The notes under the pieces are model-generated. The model searched no databases. It was not told the DNA's origin and was given only the letters and a program-made list of their open reading frames with translations. From Nocardioides immobilis (GTDB lineage: Bacteria > Actinomycetota > Actinomycetes > Propionibacteriales > Nocardioidaceae), in assembly GCF_003515065.1 (NCBI RefSeq), contig NZ_QXGH01000009.1:530655-594654 (forward strand): DNA of 64,000 nucleotides, read 5' to 3'. Positions 7,854-17,031 of the stretch are shown piece after piece; within the stretch, counting starts at the first letter, position 1; each line of letters starts with the position of its first letter. Made by a program: the position numbers and the translations under genes.

Positions 7854-9116
7854 TCAACCAGCGCTCGCAAGAAAGCGCTCGGAGTACGGCGCGAACCGCG
7901 CACGCAGCTCGTCGGGATCGAGGCCGACCGCCTCGGGCCGGTAGTCCACCCGGCCGAGGTGCCCGCGCGCGTGTCCGGCGAGGTAGTCCGCGACTCCGGC
8001 ACGTGCCGACGGCGTGAAGTCCTCGCCCGCCAGCGCCAGCACCCGCTCGAGCGCGCCCTCCTGGTCGGCCATGAACTGGTCGAACGGCAGGTCGATCGAA
8101 GCCTCCGGTCCGAGGACGGCGCGGTCGCGGAGCAGCGCGTCGAGCATCACCGCGAGCCGATCGGCCCAGCGCCGGCCGGTCGCCGGCACGTCGAGCGGAG
8201 CGGACCGGAACATCCGCTCGGTGTAGGCCACCATCGTCGCCAGCGAGGTGACGACGTGCACCGGGTCGCGGTGGGTGATCACGACCGTCGCCCCGGGGAA
8301 CACCTGCGCGACGACCGGCAGCTGCTCGAGGTGCTGCGGCGACTTCAGCAGCCACCGGCGGCCACCCCGGAGGTGCTGGAGCGCCTGCAGCTGCAGGCGC
8401 AGATATGCGTAGTGCGGCGCCTGGTCGTGGGCGCGATAGTGATCGACCCAGCGCGGGACGTCGGTCAGCGTCTCGAAGAACATCGTCGAGAAGTCGGCGG
8501 CCAGCAGCGCGATCTCCTCGTGCACGTGCTCGGGTCCGTCCATCTCGTGCATGAGGATCAGGTGCGGCATCGCCGTGTGCATGGCGTCCATCGCCTGCGC
8601 GGTGCGCCCGATCCGCGGGTCCGGCTCGGTGCCTCGCTCACCGGGCAGCGGGAACGGCTCCAGGCTCTCCCAGTAGGGCAGCGTCCGGAACAGGCCGGTG
8701 GCGGCGAGCAGCTGCTGGAGGTGGGTGGTGCCGGTGCGGGGCAGGCCGGCGATGACCATCGGGGGCACCAGCTCGGTCTCGAGGACCTCGGGCTCGCGCC
8801 GGATCAGGTCGGCGAGGAGGAGGCGGTTCTTGAGGAGCTGGAGGAACTGGGCGTAGAGGTTGACCTGACCGGCAGGCGACAGCCCCGGCACCGAGCGGTA
8901 GCAGTCGAGCAGCAGCTCGAGCCGCTCCACGTAGTCACGCGGCCCGAAGTCGTCGAGCCCGAGCTCGGCCGCGGCCTGCGCGTGCAGCGTGGCGCTGTCG
9001 AGCGGACACAGCTCGGCGATCGACTCCATCATGACGAGGAGCTCCTGCCCCGCCGTACCGAACTGCGGCTCGGCCAGGTCATCGAGGGTGACCGGCGCGA
9101 TCTCCTGTCCTTGCAT
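7854..9116 (-). CDS. Sulfotransferase family protein
   Basis: A 420-aa protein of the large bacterial sulfotransferase family (Sulfotransfer_3-like). The PAPS 5'-phosphate loop is seen as LPRTGTTHLQQLL (residues 125-137), and the 3'-phosphate region as VFPGATVVITHRDPVHVVTS. The enzyme would transfer sulfate from PAPS to a hydroxyl of an unknown acceptor. In actinobacteria such genes often sit in lipid or steroid degradation clusters, consistent with its neighbours. It is divergent from the TetR gene, with a candidate operator in the 44-base gap between the starts. Confidence 0.85.
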   Translation of the reverse strand: MQGQEIAPVTLDDLAEPQFGTAGQELLVMMESIAELCPLDSATLHAQAAAELGLDDFGPRDYVERLELLLDCYRSVPGLSPAGQVNLYAQFLQLLKNRLLLADLIRREPEVLETELVPPMVIAGLPRTGTTHLQQLLAATGLFRTLPYWESLEPFPLPGERGTEPDPRIGRTAQAMDAMHTAMPHLILMHEMDGPEHVHEEIALLAADFSTMFFETLTDVPRWVDHYRAHDQAPHYAYLRLQLQALQHLRGGRRWLLKSPQHLEQLPVVAQVFPGATVVITHRDPVHVVTSLATMVAYTERMFRSAPLDVPATGRRWADRLAVMLDALLRDRAVLGPEASIDLPFDQFMADQEGALERVLALAGEDFTPSARAGVADYLAGHARGHLGRVDYRPEAVGLDPDELRARFAPYSERFLASAG

Positions 9117-9127
9117 GGACGATTACG

Positions 9128-9145
9128 ATACGCTCGGTTCCGTAT
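9128..9145. promoter_or_regulatory. Candidate TetR operator between divergent genes
   Basis: ATACG and CGTAT arms are separated by 8 bases, lying between the starts of the sulfotransferase (9116, leftward) and the TetR gene (9161, rightward). Position and symmetry suit autoregulation by the TetR protein. The arms are short, so confidence is modest. Confidence 0.45.
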
Positions 9146-9160
9146 TAGCGGAAGGGGTTG

Positions 9161-9757
9161 ATGACGACGGCAGCCAACAGCGAGTCCCAGCGCGGCGCCG
9201 GCCGCCCCCGCGACCCGCGGATCGAGCAGGCAGCGCTCGCCGCGACCCGCGACCTGCTCGTCGAGGTCGGCTATGCGCGGCTCACCGTGGCGGCGGTCGC
9301 CGGCCGCGCCGGTACGACGAAGGCGGCGCTCTACCGCCGCTGGCCCTCGCTGCCCCACCTCGTCTACGAGGCGGCGTTCCCCGACGAGCTCCTCGCCGGC
9401 TGGCAGCTCGGGTCGGACCTGCGCACCGACCTGGCCGGCATCGTCATCGGCACCCGGGACGCGTTCACGACGCCGGTGGCGGCCGCCGCCCTCCCGGGCC
9501 TGCTCGCCGAGTTCTCCACCCACCCGGCCCTGCACAACGCACTGCTCTCCCGCTTCGCCGGCGTGTTCGCGACCGTCGACGACCGGCTCCGGGCCGCCAT
9601 CGGCGCCGGCGAGGTGCGCGAGGACGCGCGGTCCGAGGACCTGATGCGGCTGATGATCGGCGCGGTCCTCCTCGGCGTGCTTCTCGGCCCCGAGCAGCTC
9701 GACGACGCCTGGGCCGAGCGGATCACCGCCGTCCTCCTGGAGGGAGTCCGACCATGA
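9161..9757 (+). CDS. TetR family transcriptional regulator
   Basis: A 198-aa protein with an N-terminal TetR helix-turn-helix (about residues 15-62, LTVAAVAGRAGTTKAALYRRWPS) and a C-terminal ligand domain that may belong to the TetR_C type. ATG at 9161 is preferred over TTG at 9158 because GGAAGG at 9150-9155 is suitably spaced. Its stop overlaps the start of the DUF1214 gene (ATGA), so the two are coupled. The palindrome at 9128-9145 is a likely operator. The effector is unknown, possibly a fatty-acyl or steroid compound given the context. Confidence 0.87.
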   Translation: MTTAANSESQRGAGRPRDPRIEQAALAATRDLLVEVGYARLTVAAVAGRAGTTKAALYRRWPSLPHLVYEAAFPDELLAGWQLGSDLRTDLAGIVIGTRDAFTTPVAAAALPGLLAEFSTHPALHNALLSRFAGVFATVDDRLRAAIGAGEVREDARSEDLMRLMIGAVLLGVLLGPEQLDDAWAERITAVLLEGVRP

Positions 9758-10869
9758 AGATGACAGGGACCAGCGAGGCGACCACTGCGTTCCGCGAGCT
9801 GCTCGACACCTTGCGCGACCTCGACCGCACCTTCCTGGAGGGTGACCGCGCAGTGACCGACGACCGGCACGTCGCCGACGGCTACCGGCAGATCCTCACG
9901 ACGCTCGGCGTCGCCCTCGACACCTACCTGTTCGCCGAGCCCAGCCGACCCCGGTTCGTCGACACCAACACGCCCTTCCGCCGCGACCGGCGGTGGGGCG
10001 GCGACAACACCGACTGCTACTACGCACTGTGCCCGGTCGATCCGACGCGCCGGTACCGGATCAGCGGCAACCGCGGGGACAGCGTCTACTTCTCGGTGAC
10101 CGCCTACAACGAGCCGGAGCCCGGCGCGTGGTCGGACCGGGTGGTCGCGATCGTGCGCGACACGGACCTGGAGTACGACGCGGACGGCTCCTTCTCCTTC
10201 GACCTCGGACCGCTCCCCGACGCCGCCGTGCTCCTCACCCGCGACTACCAGGCCGACCCGCTGACGGATCGCCGGGTGACCTGGGAGATCGAGGCGTACG
10301 ACGAGCCTGAGCCGATCCGGCACGGCGCGGACGAGACGGCATCCGCCCTGCGGGCCAGCGCCGCCTGGCTCCGGACCATGTTCGCGATCGTCCCGCTCAC
10401 CGTCGGTGTCCGCAGCGACGACGTCCACACGATCGGCCACGAGATCACCCAGCGGGCCAACGACTTCGGCGATCCCTACCAGGTGGGCGACGCGAACTTC
10501 GGCTGGTCCGCGCGCGACGCGGCGTACTCGTTCGGCAGCTTCGTCCTCGAGGACGACGAGGCGCTCGTCGTCACGCACCGCCCGCCGGCGTGCCGGTTCT
10601 GGAACTTCGTCGTCTGGAACCAGTTCATGGCGACCCACAACGCCGACGACGACCGATGCTCGGTCAACGGCACCCAGGCGGTGGCCAACAGCGACGGCAG
10701 CGTCACGATCGTGGTCGCGCGGGGACGGCTCGAGCATCCCAACGCGGTGTCGACGGTGGACTACCCCCGCGGCAACCTCGCGTTCCGCTGGTTCCTCGCC
10801 GACGAGGTCCCGGCCAGGCCCGAGGTTCGCCTGGTGCGGGCCGCCGACGCGCCGACGACCACCTCGTGA
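9754..10869 (+). CDS. DUF1214 domain-containing protein
   Basis: A 371-aa soluble protein whose C-terminal half matches the DUF1214 pattern (FWNFVVWNQFM, SVNGTQAV, VDYPRGNLAFRWFLADEVP). The N-terminal part has RYRISGNRGDSVYFSVTAYNE, also typical. DUF1214 proteins have no settled function; they often sit beside TetR regulators and lipid-metabolism genes. Its ATG overlaps the TetR stop by 4 bases, giving a two-gene unit. No signal peptide is present. Confidence 0.82.
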   Translation: MKMTGTSEATTAFRELLDTLRDLDRTFLEGDRAVTDDRHVADGYRQILTTLGVALDTYLFAEPSRPRFVDTNTPFRRDRRWGGDNTDCYYALCPVDPTRRYRISGNRGDSVYFSVTAYNEPEPGAWSDRVVAIVRDTDLEYDADGSFSFDLGPLPDAAVLLTRDYQADPLTDRRVTWEIEAYDEPEPIRHGADETASALRASAAWLRTMFAIVPLTVGVRSDDVHTIGHEITQRANDFGDPYQVGDANFGWSARDAAYSFGSFVLEDDEALVVTHRPPACRFWNFVVWNQFMATHNADDDRCSVNGTQAVANSDGSVTIVVARGRLEHPNAVSTVDYPRGNLAFRWFLADEVPARPEVRLVRAADAPTTTS

Positions 10870-10889
10870 CCCCGCGTAGTCTCCGGCGC

Positions 10890-11621
10890 ATGACCGCTCT
10901 CCCGGGATGGGCCCTCAGCGACTACACCGCCGACGACGTGACGCATCCGACGTACCGCAAGGGCGAGGGGTCCGGGGTGATCGTGATCCACGAGATCCCG
11001 GGGATCACCCCCCAGCTGCTCGCCTTCGCCGAGGAGGTGGTCGAGCAGGGCCACACCGTGGTGATGCCGCACCTGTTCGGCACGCCCAACGCGAAGGTCG
11101 GGCCGCGGTCGATGGCGCAGGCGGCCCGGCAGATCTGCATCAGCCGGGAGTTCCTGCGGATGGCGACCGGCACCACGACGCCGGTCGCGATCTGGCTCCG
11201 GGCGCTGGCGAGAGACCTGCACGCAGAGCTCGGCGGGCCCGGCGTCGGCGCGGTCGGCATGTGCTTCACGGGCGGCTACGCGCTCGCGATGCTCGCGGAC
11301 GCACCGATCGCGGCACCCGTCCTCGCCCAGCCGTCCGCACCCTTCGCCGTCACGCCGGGACGGGGCCGTGACCTCGGCCTCAGCCCCGCCGACCTCGACG
11401 CCGTGAAGCAGAAGGTCAGCGCGGGCTGCGAGGTCCTCGGGCTCCGCTACAGGAACGACCTGGCGGTCGGGAGCCGCTTCGACACGCTCCGCAATGAGCT
11501 CGGCGAGAACTTCATCGCCGTCGAGTTCCCCGGGGGAAAGCACTCGACGCTGACCCTGCATCGCCAGCAGGAGGGCGTCGACCGGGTCCTGGCCTTCTTC
11601 AAGGAGAAGCTGGCGGGCTGA
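10890..11621 (+). CDS. Dienelactone hydrolase family protein
   Basis: A 243-aa alpha/beta hydrolase of the dienelactone hydrolase family. The nucleophile elbow is GMCFTGGY with Cys, as in DLH rather than Ser. The early EIPGITP segment supplies the usual acidic and oxyanion region, and GGKHSTLT carries the catalytic His. Substrates would be enol-lactones or similar esters. The ATG at 10890 lies 20 bases after the DUF1214 stop, so it may belong to the same transcript. It converges on the MFS gene with a 23-base gap. Confidence 0.85.
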   Translation: MTALPGWALSDYTADDVTHPTYRKGEGSGVIVIHEIPGITPQLLAFAEEVVEQGHTVVMPHLFGTPNAKVGPRSMAQAARQICISREFLRMATGTTTPVAIWLRALARDLHAELGGPGVGAVGMCFTGGYALAMLADAPIAAPVLAQPSAPFAVTPGRGRDLGLSPADLDAVKQKVSAGCEVLGLRYRNDLAVGSRFDTLRNELGENFIAVEFPGGKHSTLTLHRQQEGVDRVLAFFKEKLAG

Positions 11622-11644
11622 CCGGGCCGCCTCGCGGCGGGTTC

Positions 11645-13156
11645 TCAGTCGTGCGCGCGGTCGGCCGGATGCAGCGGCGGGCCGGCCACGCCGCAGTGCA
11701 CGCACTCCTCGACATGGATCCGGTGTCCGTCACCGGGACCCTCCGGAGCGGCGGCGAGCGGTCGCCGTACGAACGCTGCGGCGAGCGCGGCGCCGGCCAG
11801 GAGGAGCCCGGCGCTGATCACCATCGCCCGCCCGTAGCCGGCATCGAACGCCGTGGCGTCGGTGTAGTCGGCACCACCGATCCCCGCAGCGACCGGGATG
11901 ACGGCGACCGCGAGGAGACCGGCGGTACGCGCGACGGCGTTGTTGACCCCGGACGCGATGCCGGCGTGCCGGTCGTCGGCGGAGTCGAGGACCGTCGCCG
12001 TCAGCGGCGCGACCATCAGCGCGAGCCCGGCACCGAAGAGCAGCACGGGCGTCAGCACGTCGGCGAGGTACGACGCGTCCGCGCCGACCCCGCTCAACCA
12101 GAGGACCCCACCGGCCGACAGCAGCGGCCCCAGCGTCATCGGGAGCCGGGGGCCGATCCGCTGGGCCAGCGCGCCCGCCCGGGACGAGAAGGCGAGCATG
12201 ATCATGGTGACGGGCAGCATCGCCGAGCCGGCCAGGACCGGCGACCAGCCGGCGACCACCTGGAGCTGCAGGACCAGGAGCAGGAAGATCACGCCGAGCG
12301 CGGCGTACACCAGGAACGTCACCACGTTGGCCGCACTGAACTGGGCGTTGCGGAACAGCTCCAGCGGCACCAACGGCGACGACGACCGCGCCTCGACGAC
12401 CACGAACGCGACGAGCAGCGCGAGTCCGGCGCAGGCGGTGGTGACCACCGACCCGCTGAAGCCCGCGTCACCGGCGCGGGTCAGCCCGAACGTGAGGGCG
12501 CCGAGCCCGACCGCGGCCAGGCAGGTCCCGGTCACGTCGAGGCGCCCGTCCGCGTCGGGGTCGCGACTCTCGGGGACGTGGCGGACCGCGACCACGATGA
12601 TCAGCACGGCGACCGGGACGTTGACGAGGAAGACCAGGCGCCAGTCCAGCTCCACCAACCAGCCACCCACGAGCGGGCCGATCGCCGCGGCGATGCCGCC
12701 GAGCCCGGACCAGGCGCCGACGGCGGCCGACCGGTCGTCGGGATGGAACGACGCCGCGATGATCGCCAGGCTTCCGGGCATCAGCAGCGCCCCGCCGACA
12801 CCCTGGAGGCCACGGGCGGCGATCAGCGTGTTGACGTCGGGCGCGAGGCCGCAGAGCAGCGAGGCCAGCGCGAACCAGACGACGCCCACGAGGAAGATCC
12901 GGCGCCGGCCGATCCGGTCACCCAAGGAGCCGCCCAGCAGGATCAGCGCGGCGAGGGTCAGCGTGTAGGCGTTGACCGTCCACTGGAGCCCGGCGAACCC
13001 GGCGTCCAGGTCCTCCCCGATCCGCCCCAGCGCGACATTGACGACGGTCGCGTCGAGCATCGTCAGGCCGGAGCCCAGCACCGTCGTCAGCAGCACCCAG
13101 CGACCGCGGGCACTGCCCATCCGCAAGGCGGCGGGCGCCGCCGCCGGCGAGCTCAC
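11645..13156 (-). CDS. MFS drug/proton antiporter, DHA2 (EmrB/QacA) family
   Basis: A 503-aa transporter with about 14 predicted spans. DHA2 motifs are visible: LDATVVNVALGRI in the first span region, GGSLGDRIGRRR (motif A), and GPLVGGWLVE (motif C). It should export a hydrophobic drug or metabolite using the proton gradient. The C-terminal tail after residue about 475 is unusual, with HRIHVEECVHCG containing clustered His and Cys. Its GTG start overlaps the stop of guaB3 (GTGA), so the two are co-translated. Confidence 0.88.
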   Translation of the reverse strand: MSSPAAAPAALRMGSARGRWVLLTTVLGSGLTMLDATVVNVALGRIGEDLDAGFAGLQWTVNAYTLTLAALILLGGSLGDRIGRRRIFLVGVVWFALASLLCGLAPDVNTLIAARGLQGVGGALLMPGSLAIIAASFHPDDRSAAVGAWSGLGGIAAAIGPLVGGWLVELDWRLVFLVNVPVAVLIIVVAVRHVPESRDPDADGRLDVTGTCLAAVGLGALTFGLTRAGDAGFSGSVVTTACAGLALLVAFVVVEARSSSPLVPLELFRNAQFSAANVVTFLVYAALGVIFLLLVLQLQVVAGWSPVLAGSAMLPVTMIMLAFSSRAGALAQRIGPRLPMTLGPLLSAGGVLWLSGVGADASYLADVLTPVLLFGAGLALMVAPLTATVLDSADDRHAGIASGVNNAVARTAGLLAVAVIPVAAGIGGADYTDATAFDAGYGRAMVISAGLLLAGAALAAAFVRRPLAAAPEGPGDGHRIHVEECVHCGVAGPPLHPADRAHD

Positions 13157-14259
13157 TCGACGACGACCTCGATCCGCTGGAACTCCTTGAGATCCGTGTA
13201 TCCGGTGGTCGCCATCGACCGCTTGAGTGCGCCGACCAGGTTCATGGTGCCGTCGGCGACCCGGCTCGGGCCGAAGAGGATCTCCTCGATGGTGCCGATC
13301 TGCTCGAACTGGACCCGCTGGCCGCGCGGCAAGTCGTGGTGGTGCGCCTCGGCGCCCCAGTGGAAGCCGCGGCCGGGCGCGTCGGTCGCGCGGGCGAACG
13401 GCGAGCCGACCATGACGGCATCGGCACCGCAGGCGATGGCCTTGGCGAGGTCGCCGGACCGGCCGATCGAGCCGTCTGCGATCACGTGGACATAGCGACC
13501 GCCGGACTCGTCGAGGTAGTCGCGGCGGGCGGCGGCGACGTCGGCCACCGCGGAAGCCATCGGTACGGCGACGCCGAGCACGGTGCGGGTGGTGTGCGCC
13601 GCACCGCCACCGAACCCGACCAGTACGCCGGCCGCGCCGGTCCGCATCAGGTGCAGCGCGGCCTGGTGGGTGGCGCAGCCGCCCACGATGACCGGCACGT
13701 CGAGCTCGTAGATGAACTCCTTGAGGTTGAGCGGCTCGGCCTGGCTCGAGACGTGCTCCGCGCTCACCGTGGTGCCGCGGATGACGAACAGGTCCACGCC
13801 GGCGTCGGTGACGACCTTGGCGAACTCCTTGGTCCGCTGGGGAGAGAGCGAGCCGGCGACGGTCACGCCGCCCTCCCGGACCTGGCGCAGTCGCTCGGTG
13901 ATCAGCTCGGGCTTGATCGGCTCGGCGTAGATCTCCTGGAGCCGGTGCGTCGCGGCGTCGCCTTGGAGACCCGCGACCTCCTCCAGCAGCGGCTCCGGGT
14001 CGCTGTAGCGGGTCCAGATGCCCTCGAGGTTGAGCACGCCGAGTCCGCCGTACTGCCCGAAGGCGATGGCCGTCGCCGGAGACATGACCGAGTCCATCGG
14101 GGCGGCGAGGATCGGCAGCGAGAACCGGTAGGCGTCGATCTGCCAGTCGACGCTGACCTCGTTGGTGTCGCGGGTGCGCCGGGACGGCACGATCGCGATG
14201 TCGTCGAAGGAGTAGGCGTGGCGGGCGCGCTTGGCACGGCCGATCTCGATGTCGGTCAC
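13153..14259 (-). CDS. guaB3: GuaB3 family IMP dehydrogenase-related protein
   Basis: A 368-aa TIM-barrel protein of the IMPDH/GMP reductase superfamily, recognisable as actinobacterial GuaB3 (YSFDDIAIVPSRRTRD, LPILAAPMDSVMSPATA). It lacks CBS domains. The loop aligned with the IMPDH active site reads GGGAAHTTR, where IMPDH has GPGSICTTR, so the catalytic Cys is replaced by His and ordinary IMPDH chemistry is doubtful. GMP reductase activity has been reported for cyanobacterial relatives. guaB itself lies 6 kb away, separated by unrelated genes. Confidence 0.9.
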   Translation of the reverse strand: MTDIEIGRAKRARHAYSFDDIAIVPSRRTRDTNEVSVDWQIDAYRFSLPILAAPMDSVMSPATAIAFGQYGGLGVLNLEGIWTRYSDPEPLLEEVAGLQGDAATHRLQEIYAEPIKPELITERLRQVREGGVTVAGSLSPQRTKEFAKVVTDAGVDLFVIRGTTVSAEHVSSQAEPLNLKEFIYELDVPVIVGGCATHQAALHLMRTGAAGVLVGFGGGAAHTTRTVLGVAVPMASAVADVAAARRDYLDESGGRYVHVIADGSIGRSGDLAKAIACGADAVMVGSPFARATDAPGRGFHWGAEAHHHDLPRGQRVQFEQIGTIEEILFGPSRVADGTMNLVGALKRSMATTGYTDLKEFQRIEVVVE

Positions 14260-14413
14260 CGGTGGATTCTAGAGTGTGCGTCCCCGTTCGGCTCGCTACG
14301 GGATGCTTACCCGGATGTCGGGGTGTCGGTCGGGACGGGCTGGACCACCGGGCTGAGACAAGGTTGAGCCTTCGCTGGATCAGGCCGATCAGTCCGGGCA
14401 GACTCGGACGACC

Positions 14414-16471
14414 ATGACCGGACTCGTCCTCCCCGACCACCTCGCCCCCCTGCTCGGCGCGGCCGAGTTCATCGACGTGGTCGGGACCTCCGACCCGTGG
14501 GTCGTGCCCGACGGCTGGCTGGAGGACACGCAGCAGGAGCTGCGGCGGCTGGTCGAGCGGCTCGGTCCGGCCCAGGCAGGCGAGACGTCGTCGCCGTACC
14601 GCTCGGGTCTGCCGCGGACCTTGCCGTACCTGTGGTCGGCGATCAGCTACCTGCCGACGCCGGCACCGATCTTCGTCGGCTCCTACACCCAGCTGGCGCA
14701 GACGCTGCTCGAGCCGTGGTACATCCCCTCGGACAAGGTCTCGCCAGGCGCTGTGCAGACGTTCGCGATCCGGCGCTGGGACTGGCTCCTCGACCTCGCC
14801 TACAACGCGCGGGGCGTCGACCCGTCCGCCGTACCGGAGGCGCTGGAGGTCTCGATCGCCGCCTGCGAGCTCCTCGCGGCCGCGCCGACCCACCGGGACC
14901 GGGCGACCGCGGCCGCGCGGGTGCTGCGGCGTGCCCTGGCCGACGAGTCGCTGGTGGCAGCGATCCAGCGCGCCTCCTGGCCCGAGGTCGACGCCCGCTG
15001 GCAGCAGGACCACACGCTCGTGACCGACGAGGACGCCGCCGTACTGCCGGAGCTCCGGGGCTGGACGTCGTTGCTGGCCTGGGGTCTGCACGGGTTCGAC
15101 GCCGCGCACGCCCACCTCACCGACCGGGTCAGCCGCGGCCAGACCGCCAACCAGCTGATCGCCTCGATGACCTTGTACGACGGCATCGACGAGCTGCCCG
15201 CCGCGTTCACCGCGATCCTCGGCCCGGCCAGGTTCCAGGAGGTCAGTGCCGAGATCGAGCGGCTGCGCTCCGGCTTCGACTCCGTCGACTGGCTCGGCGA
15301 CACCCGCGGCTGGATCGCCCGGTCGCTGGTCACCGGCGAGATCGACGCCGCCCGGATCTGGATGGCGATGGCGACCCACGTCGCCTACTTCAACGTCCGG
15401 CTCGCCAATCCCGACGCCAGCACCAGCTGCCCCGACCGGATCGGGTTCTGGGAGGACGTCCGGGCGATCTTCCGGCCGGCACCGACCGTGCGGAACCCGT
15501 TCGCCTCGAAGCTCCAGGCCCGCTCGCCCGTCGCTCCCACCGCTGGTGCGACCGGGCCCGGCGTCGGCGAGCGCCTCCGCGAGGATGAGTACGGCGACGC
15601 GGTCGATGCCGCTCCCCCGCCGGTGGAGATCGGGGACCCCATGGGCGAGCTGGCCGACCTGATCGGCCTGCAGGCGGTCAAGGACCAGGTGCAGCGGCTG
15701 GTGGCCGAGGTGAGGGCCGAGCAGCTGCGCCGGGAGATCGGCATGCCGGCGTCGGACCGCTCGCGCCACATGGTGTTCCTCGGCAATCCCGGCACCGCGA
15801 AGACGACGGTCGCGCGGCTGCTGGCGCGGGTCTACGCCCAGCTCGGCGTGCTCGACAACGGCCACCTGGTGGAGGTCAGCCGGCAGGACCTGGTCGGTGA
15901 GTTCATCGGCCAGACGGCGCCCCGCACGACTGCAGCGTTCAACCGCGCGGCCGGCGGTGTCCTCTTCGTCGACGAGGCCTACGCACTGGTGCCGCCGGAC
16001 TCCCACCGTGACTTCGGCCACGAGGCGATCTCGACCCTCCTCAAGCTGATGGAGGACCGGCGCGACGAGGTGGTGGTGATCGTGGCCGGCTACCCCCGCG
16101 AGATGCAGCGGTTCCTGACCGTCAACACCGGCCTCGCCTCCCGGTTCCCGACCACGATCGGCTTCGCCGACTACAGCGACGACGAGCTGGTCGCGATCTT
16201 CGAGCTGCTGCGCGGCCGCGCCGGCTACGACCTCGACGAGTACGTCACCCAGCAGCTCCGGCTGCTCTTCCCACGGCCCCGGCCGGAAGGGTTCGGCAAC
16301 GGCCGGTTCGTGCGCAACGTGTTCGAGGAGACGGTCGCGCGCCAGGCCCAGCGGATCGTCAGCACCGGAGCGACGACCCCCGAGGAGATCCGGATGCTCC
16401 GCTGGCAGGACCTGCCCACCACGCCGCCGCCCGACGAGAAGCCATCGACGGGCACCGGCCTCTACCTGTGA
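14414..16471 (+). CDS. CbxX/CfqX (EccA-like) AAA+ ATPase
   Basis: A 685-aa protein with an alpha-helical N-terminal domain (about 1-400), a Pro/Ala linker, and a C-terminal CbxX-type AAA+ module. Walker A is GNPGTAKTT (457-465), Walker B VLFVDEAY (516-523), with a [17 protein letters not shown] sensor region. Size and layout resemble EccA of type VII secretion systems or Rubisco-activase-like CbbX. No esx, eccB-D, mycosin or Rubisco gene is nearby, so the partner is unknown. A GNAT gene starts within its stop codon. Confidence 0.82.
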   Translation: MTGLVLPDHLAPLLGAAEFIDVVGTSDPWVVPDGWLEDTQQELRRLVERLGPAQAGETSSPYRSGLPRTLPYLWSAISYLPTPAPIFVGSYTQLAQTLLEPWYIPSDKVSPGAVQTFAIRRWDWLLDLAYNARGVDPSAVPEALEVSIAACELLAAAPTHRDRATAAARVLRRALADESLVAAIQRASWPEVDARWQQDHTLVTDEDAAVLPELRGWTSLLAWGLHGFDAAHAHLTDRVSRGQTANQLIASMTLYDGIDELPAAFTAILGPARFQEVSAEIERLRSGFDSVDWLGDTRGWIARSLVTGEIDAARIWMAMATHVAYFNVRLANPDASTSCPDRIGFWEDVRAIFRPAPTVRNPFASKLQARSPVAPTAGATGPGVGERLREDEYGDAVDAAPPPVEIGDPMGELADLIGLQAVKDQVQRLVAEVRAEQLRREIGMPASDRSRHMVFLGNPGTAKTTVARLLARVYAQLGVLDNGHLVEVSRQDLVGEFIGQTAPRTTAAFNRAAGGVLFVDEAYALVPPDSHRDFGHEAISTLLKLMEDRRDEVVVIVAGYPREMQRFLTVNTGLASRFPTTIGFADYSDDELVAIFELLRGRAGYDLDEYVTQQLRLLFPRPRPEGFGNGRFVRNVFEETVARQAQRIVSTGATTPEEIRMLRWQDLPTTPPPDEKPSTGTGLYL

Positions 16472-16977
16472 GGCCGCCGGAGGATGCCAGTCGTGACCGC
16501 CCCTTTTGCCGACGCTCGGTTGACGGAGACGGATTGCAGAAGCCTCCGGAAGAGATCGAGTCCAGCCGCGCGATCATGGGCATTGACACTCAACTGATCA
16601 AGGACGGCGCCTACTACGTGGTGCTTGCGGGAGAGGCGGTCGCCGGATGCGGCGGTTGGAGCCGTAGAGCCACGCTGTACGGCGGTGACCACACCCCCGG
16701 CCGCGACCCGGAGCTCCTCGATCCCGCGGTCGACGCAGCGAGAGTGCGTGCCATGTACACCCACCCCGCGTACGCGCGCAGTGGAGTCGGTCGGCTGATC
16801 CTGACCTGGTGTGAGCAAGCGGCCAAGGAGGAGGGATTCAAGCGCCTCGAACTGATGGGAACGATGTCCGGCGAACCGCTCTACACCAAGGATGGCTTCG
16901 TGCCGACCGAGCGACTCACCGATGACCGTGGAGGCGTCGCGGTTGCGCTGGTGAAGATGGCGAAACCGATCGACTAG
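16468..16977 (+). CDS. GNAT N-acetyltransferase, N-terminus possibly lost
   Basis: From about residue 36 ([16 protein letters not shown]) the product looks like a GNAT domain: [17 protein letters not shown], then [19 protein letters not shown] (acetyl-CoA loop RSGVGR) and PLYTKDGF. The first 35 residues have no GNAT character, and the expected beta1-alpha1 segment is missing. GTG at 16468 overlaps the AAA+ stop. A GGAGG at 16479-16483 serves starts in a different frame, hinting at an ancestral start cut off by a frameshift or deletion. Base composition is less G+C-rich than its neighbours, suggesting transfer. Confidence 0.6.
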   Translation: MRPPEDASRDRPFCRRSVDGDGLQKPPEEIESSRAIMGIDTQLIKDGAYYVVLAGEAVAGCGGWSRRATLYGGDHTPGRDPELLDPAVDAARVRAMYTHPAYARSGVGRLILTWCEQAAKEEGFKRLELMGTMSGEPLYTKDGFVPTERLTDDRGGVAVALVKMAKPID

Positions 16978-17031
16978 CTGCCTCGGCCCCGATCGACACC
17001 GGTGTTCAGCTTCCCTTGTCGACCGAGGCAG
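16978..17031. terminator. Possible bidirectional terminator between convergent genes
   Basis: CTGCCTCGG at 16978-16986 pairs with CCGAGGCAG at 17023-17031, with an inner CGACA/TGTCG pairing. It spans the gap between the GNAT stop and the hydrolase stop, the right arm lying in the hydrolase coding end. There is no T-run and the loop is large. Confidence 0.35.

Noticed and set aside
11645..16021. A 1458-codon leftward open frame
   Set aside because: It fuses the real MFS gene with read-through of guaB3 in another frame and the strand opposite the AAA+ gene. Only the part from GTG 13156 to 11645 has family character; very high G+C content keeps unused frames open.
14414..16471. A type VII secretion locus around the EccA-like ATPase
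   Set aside because: No WXG100, PE/PPE, FtsK/SpoIIIE-type EccC, EccD or mycosin gene is present within the window.
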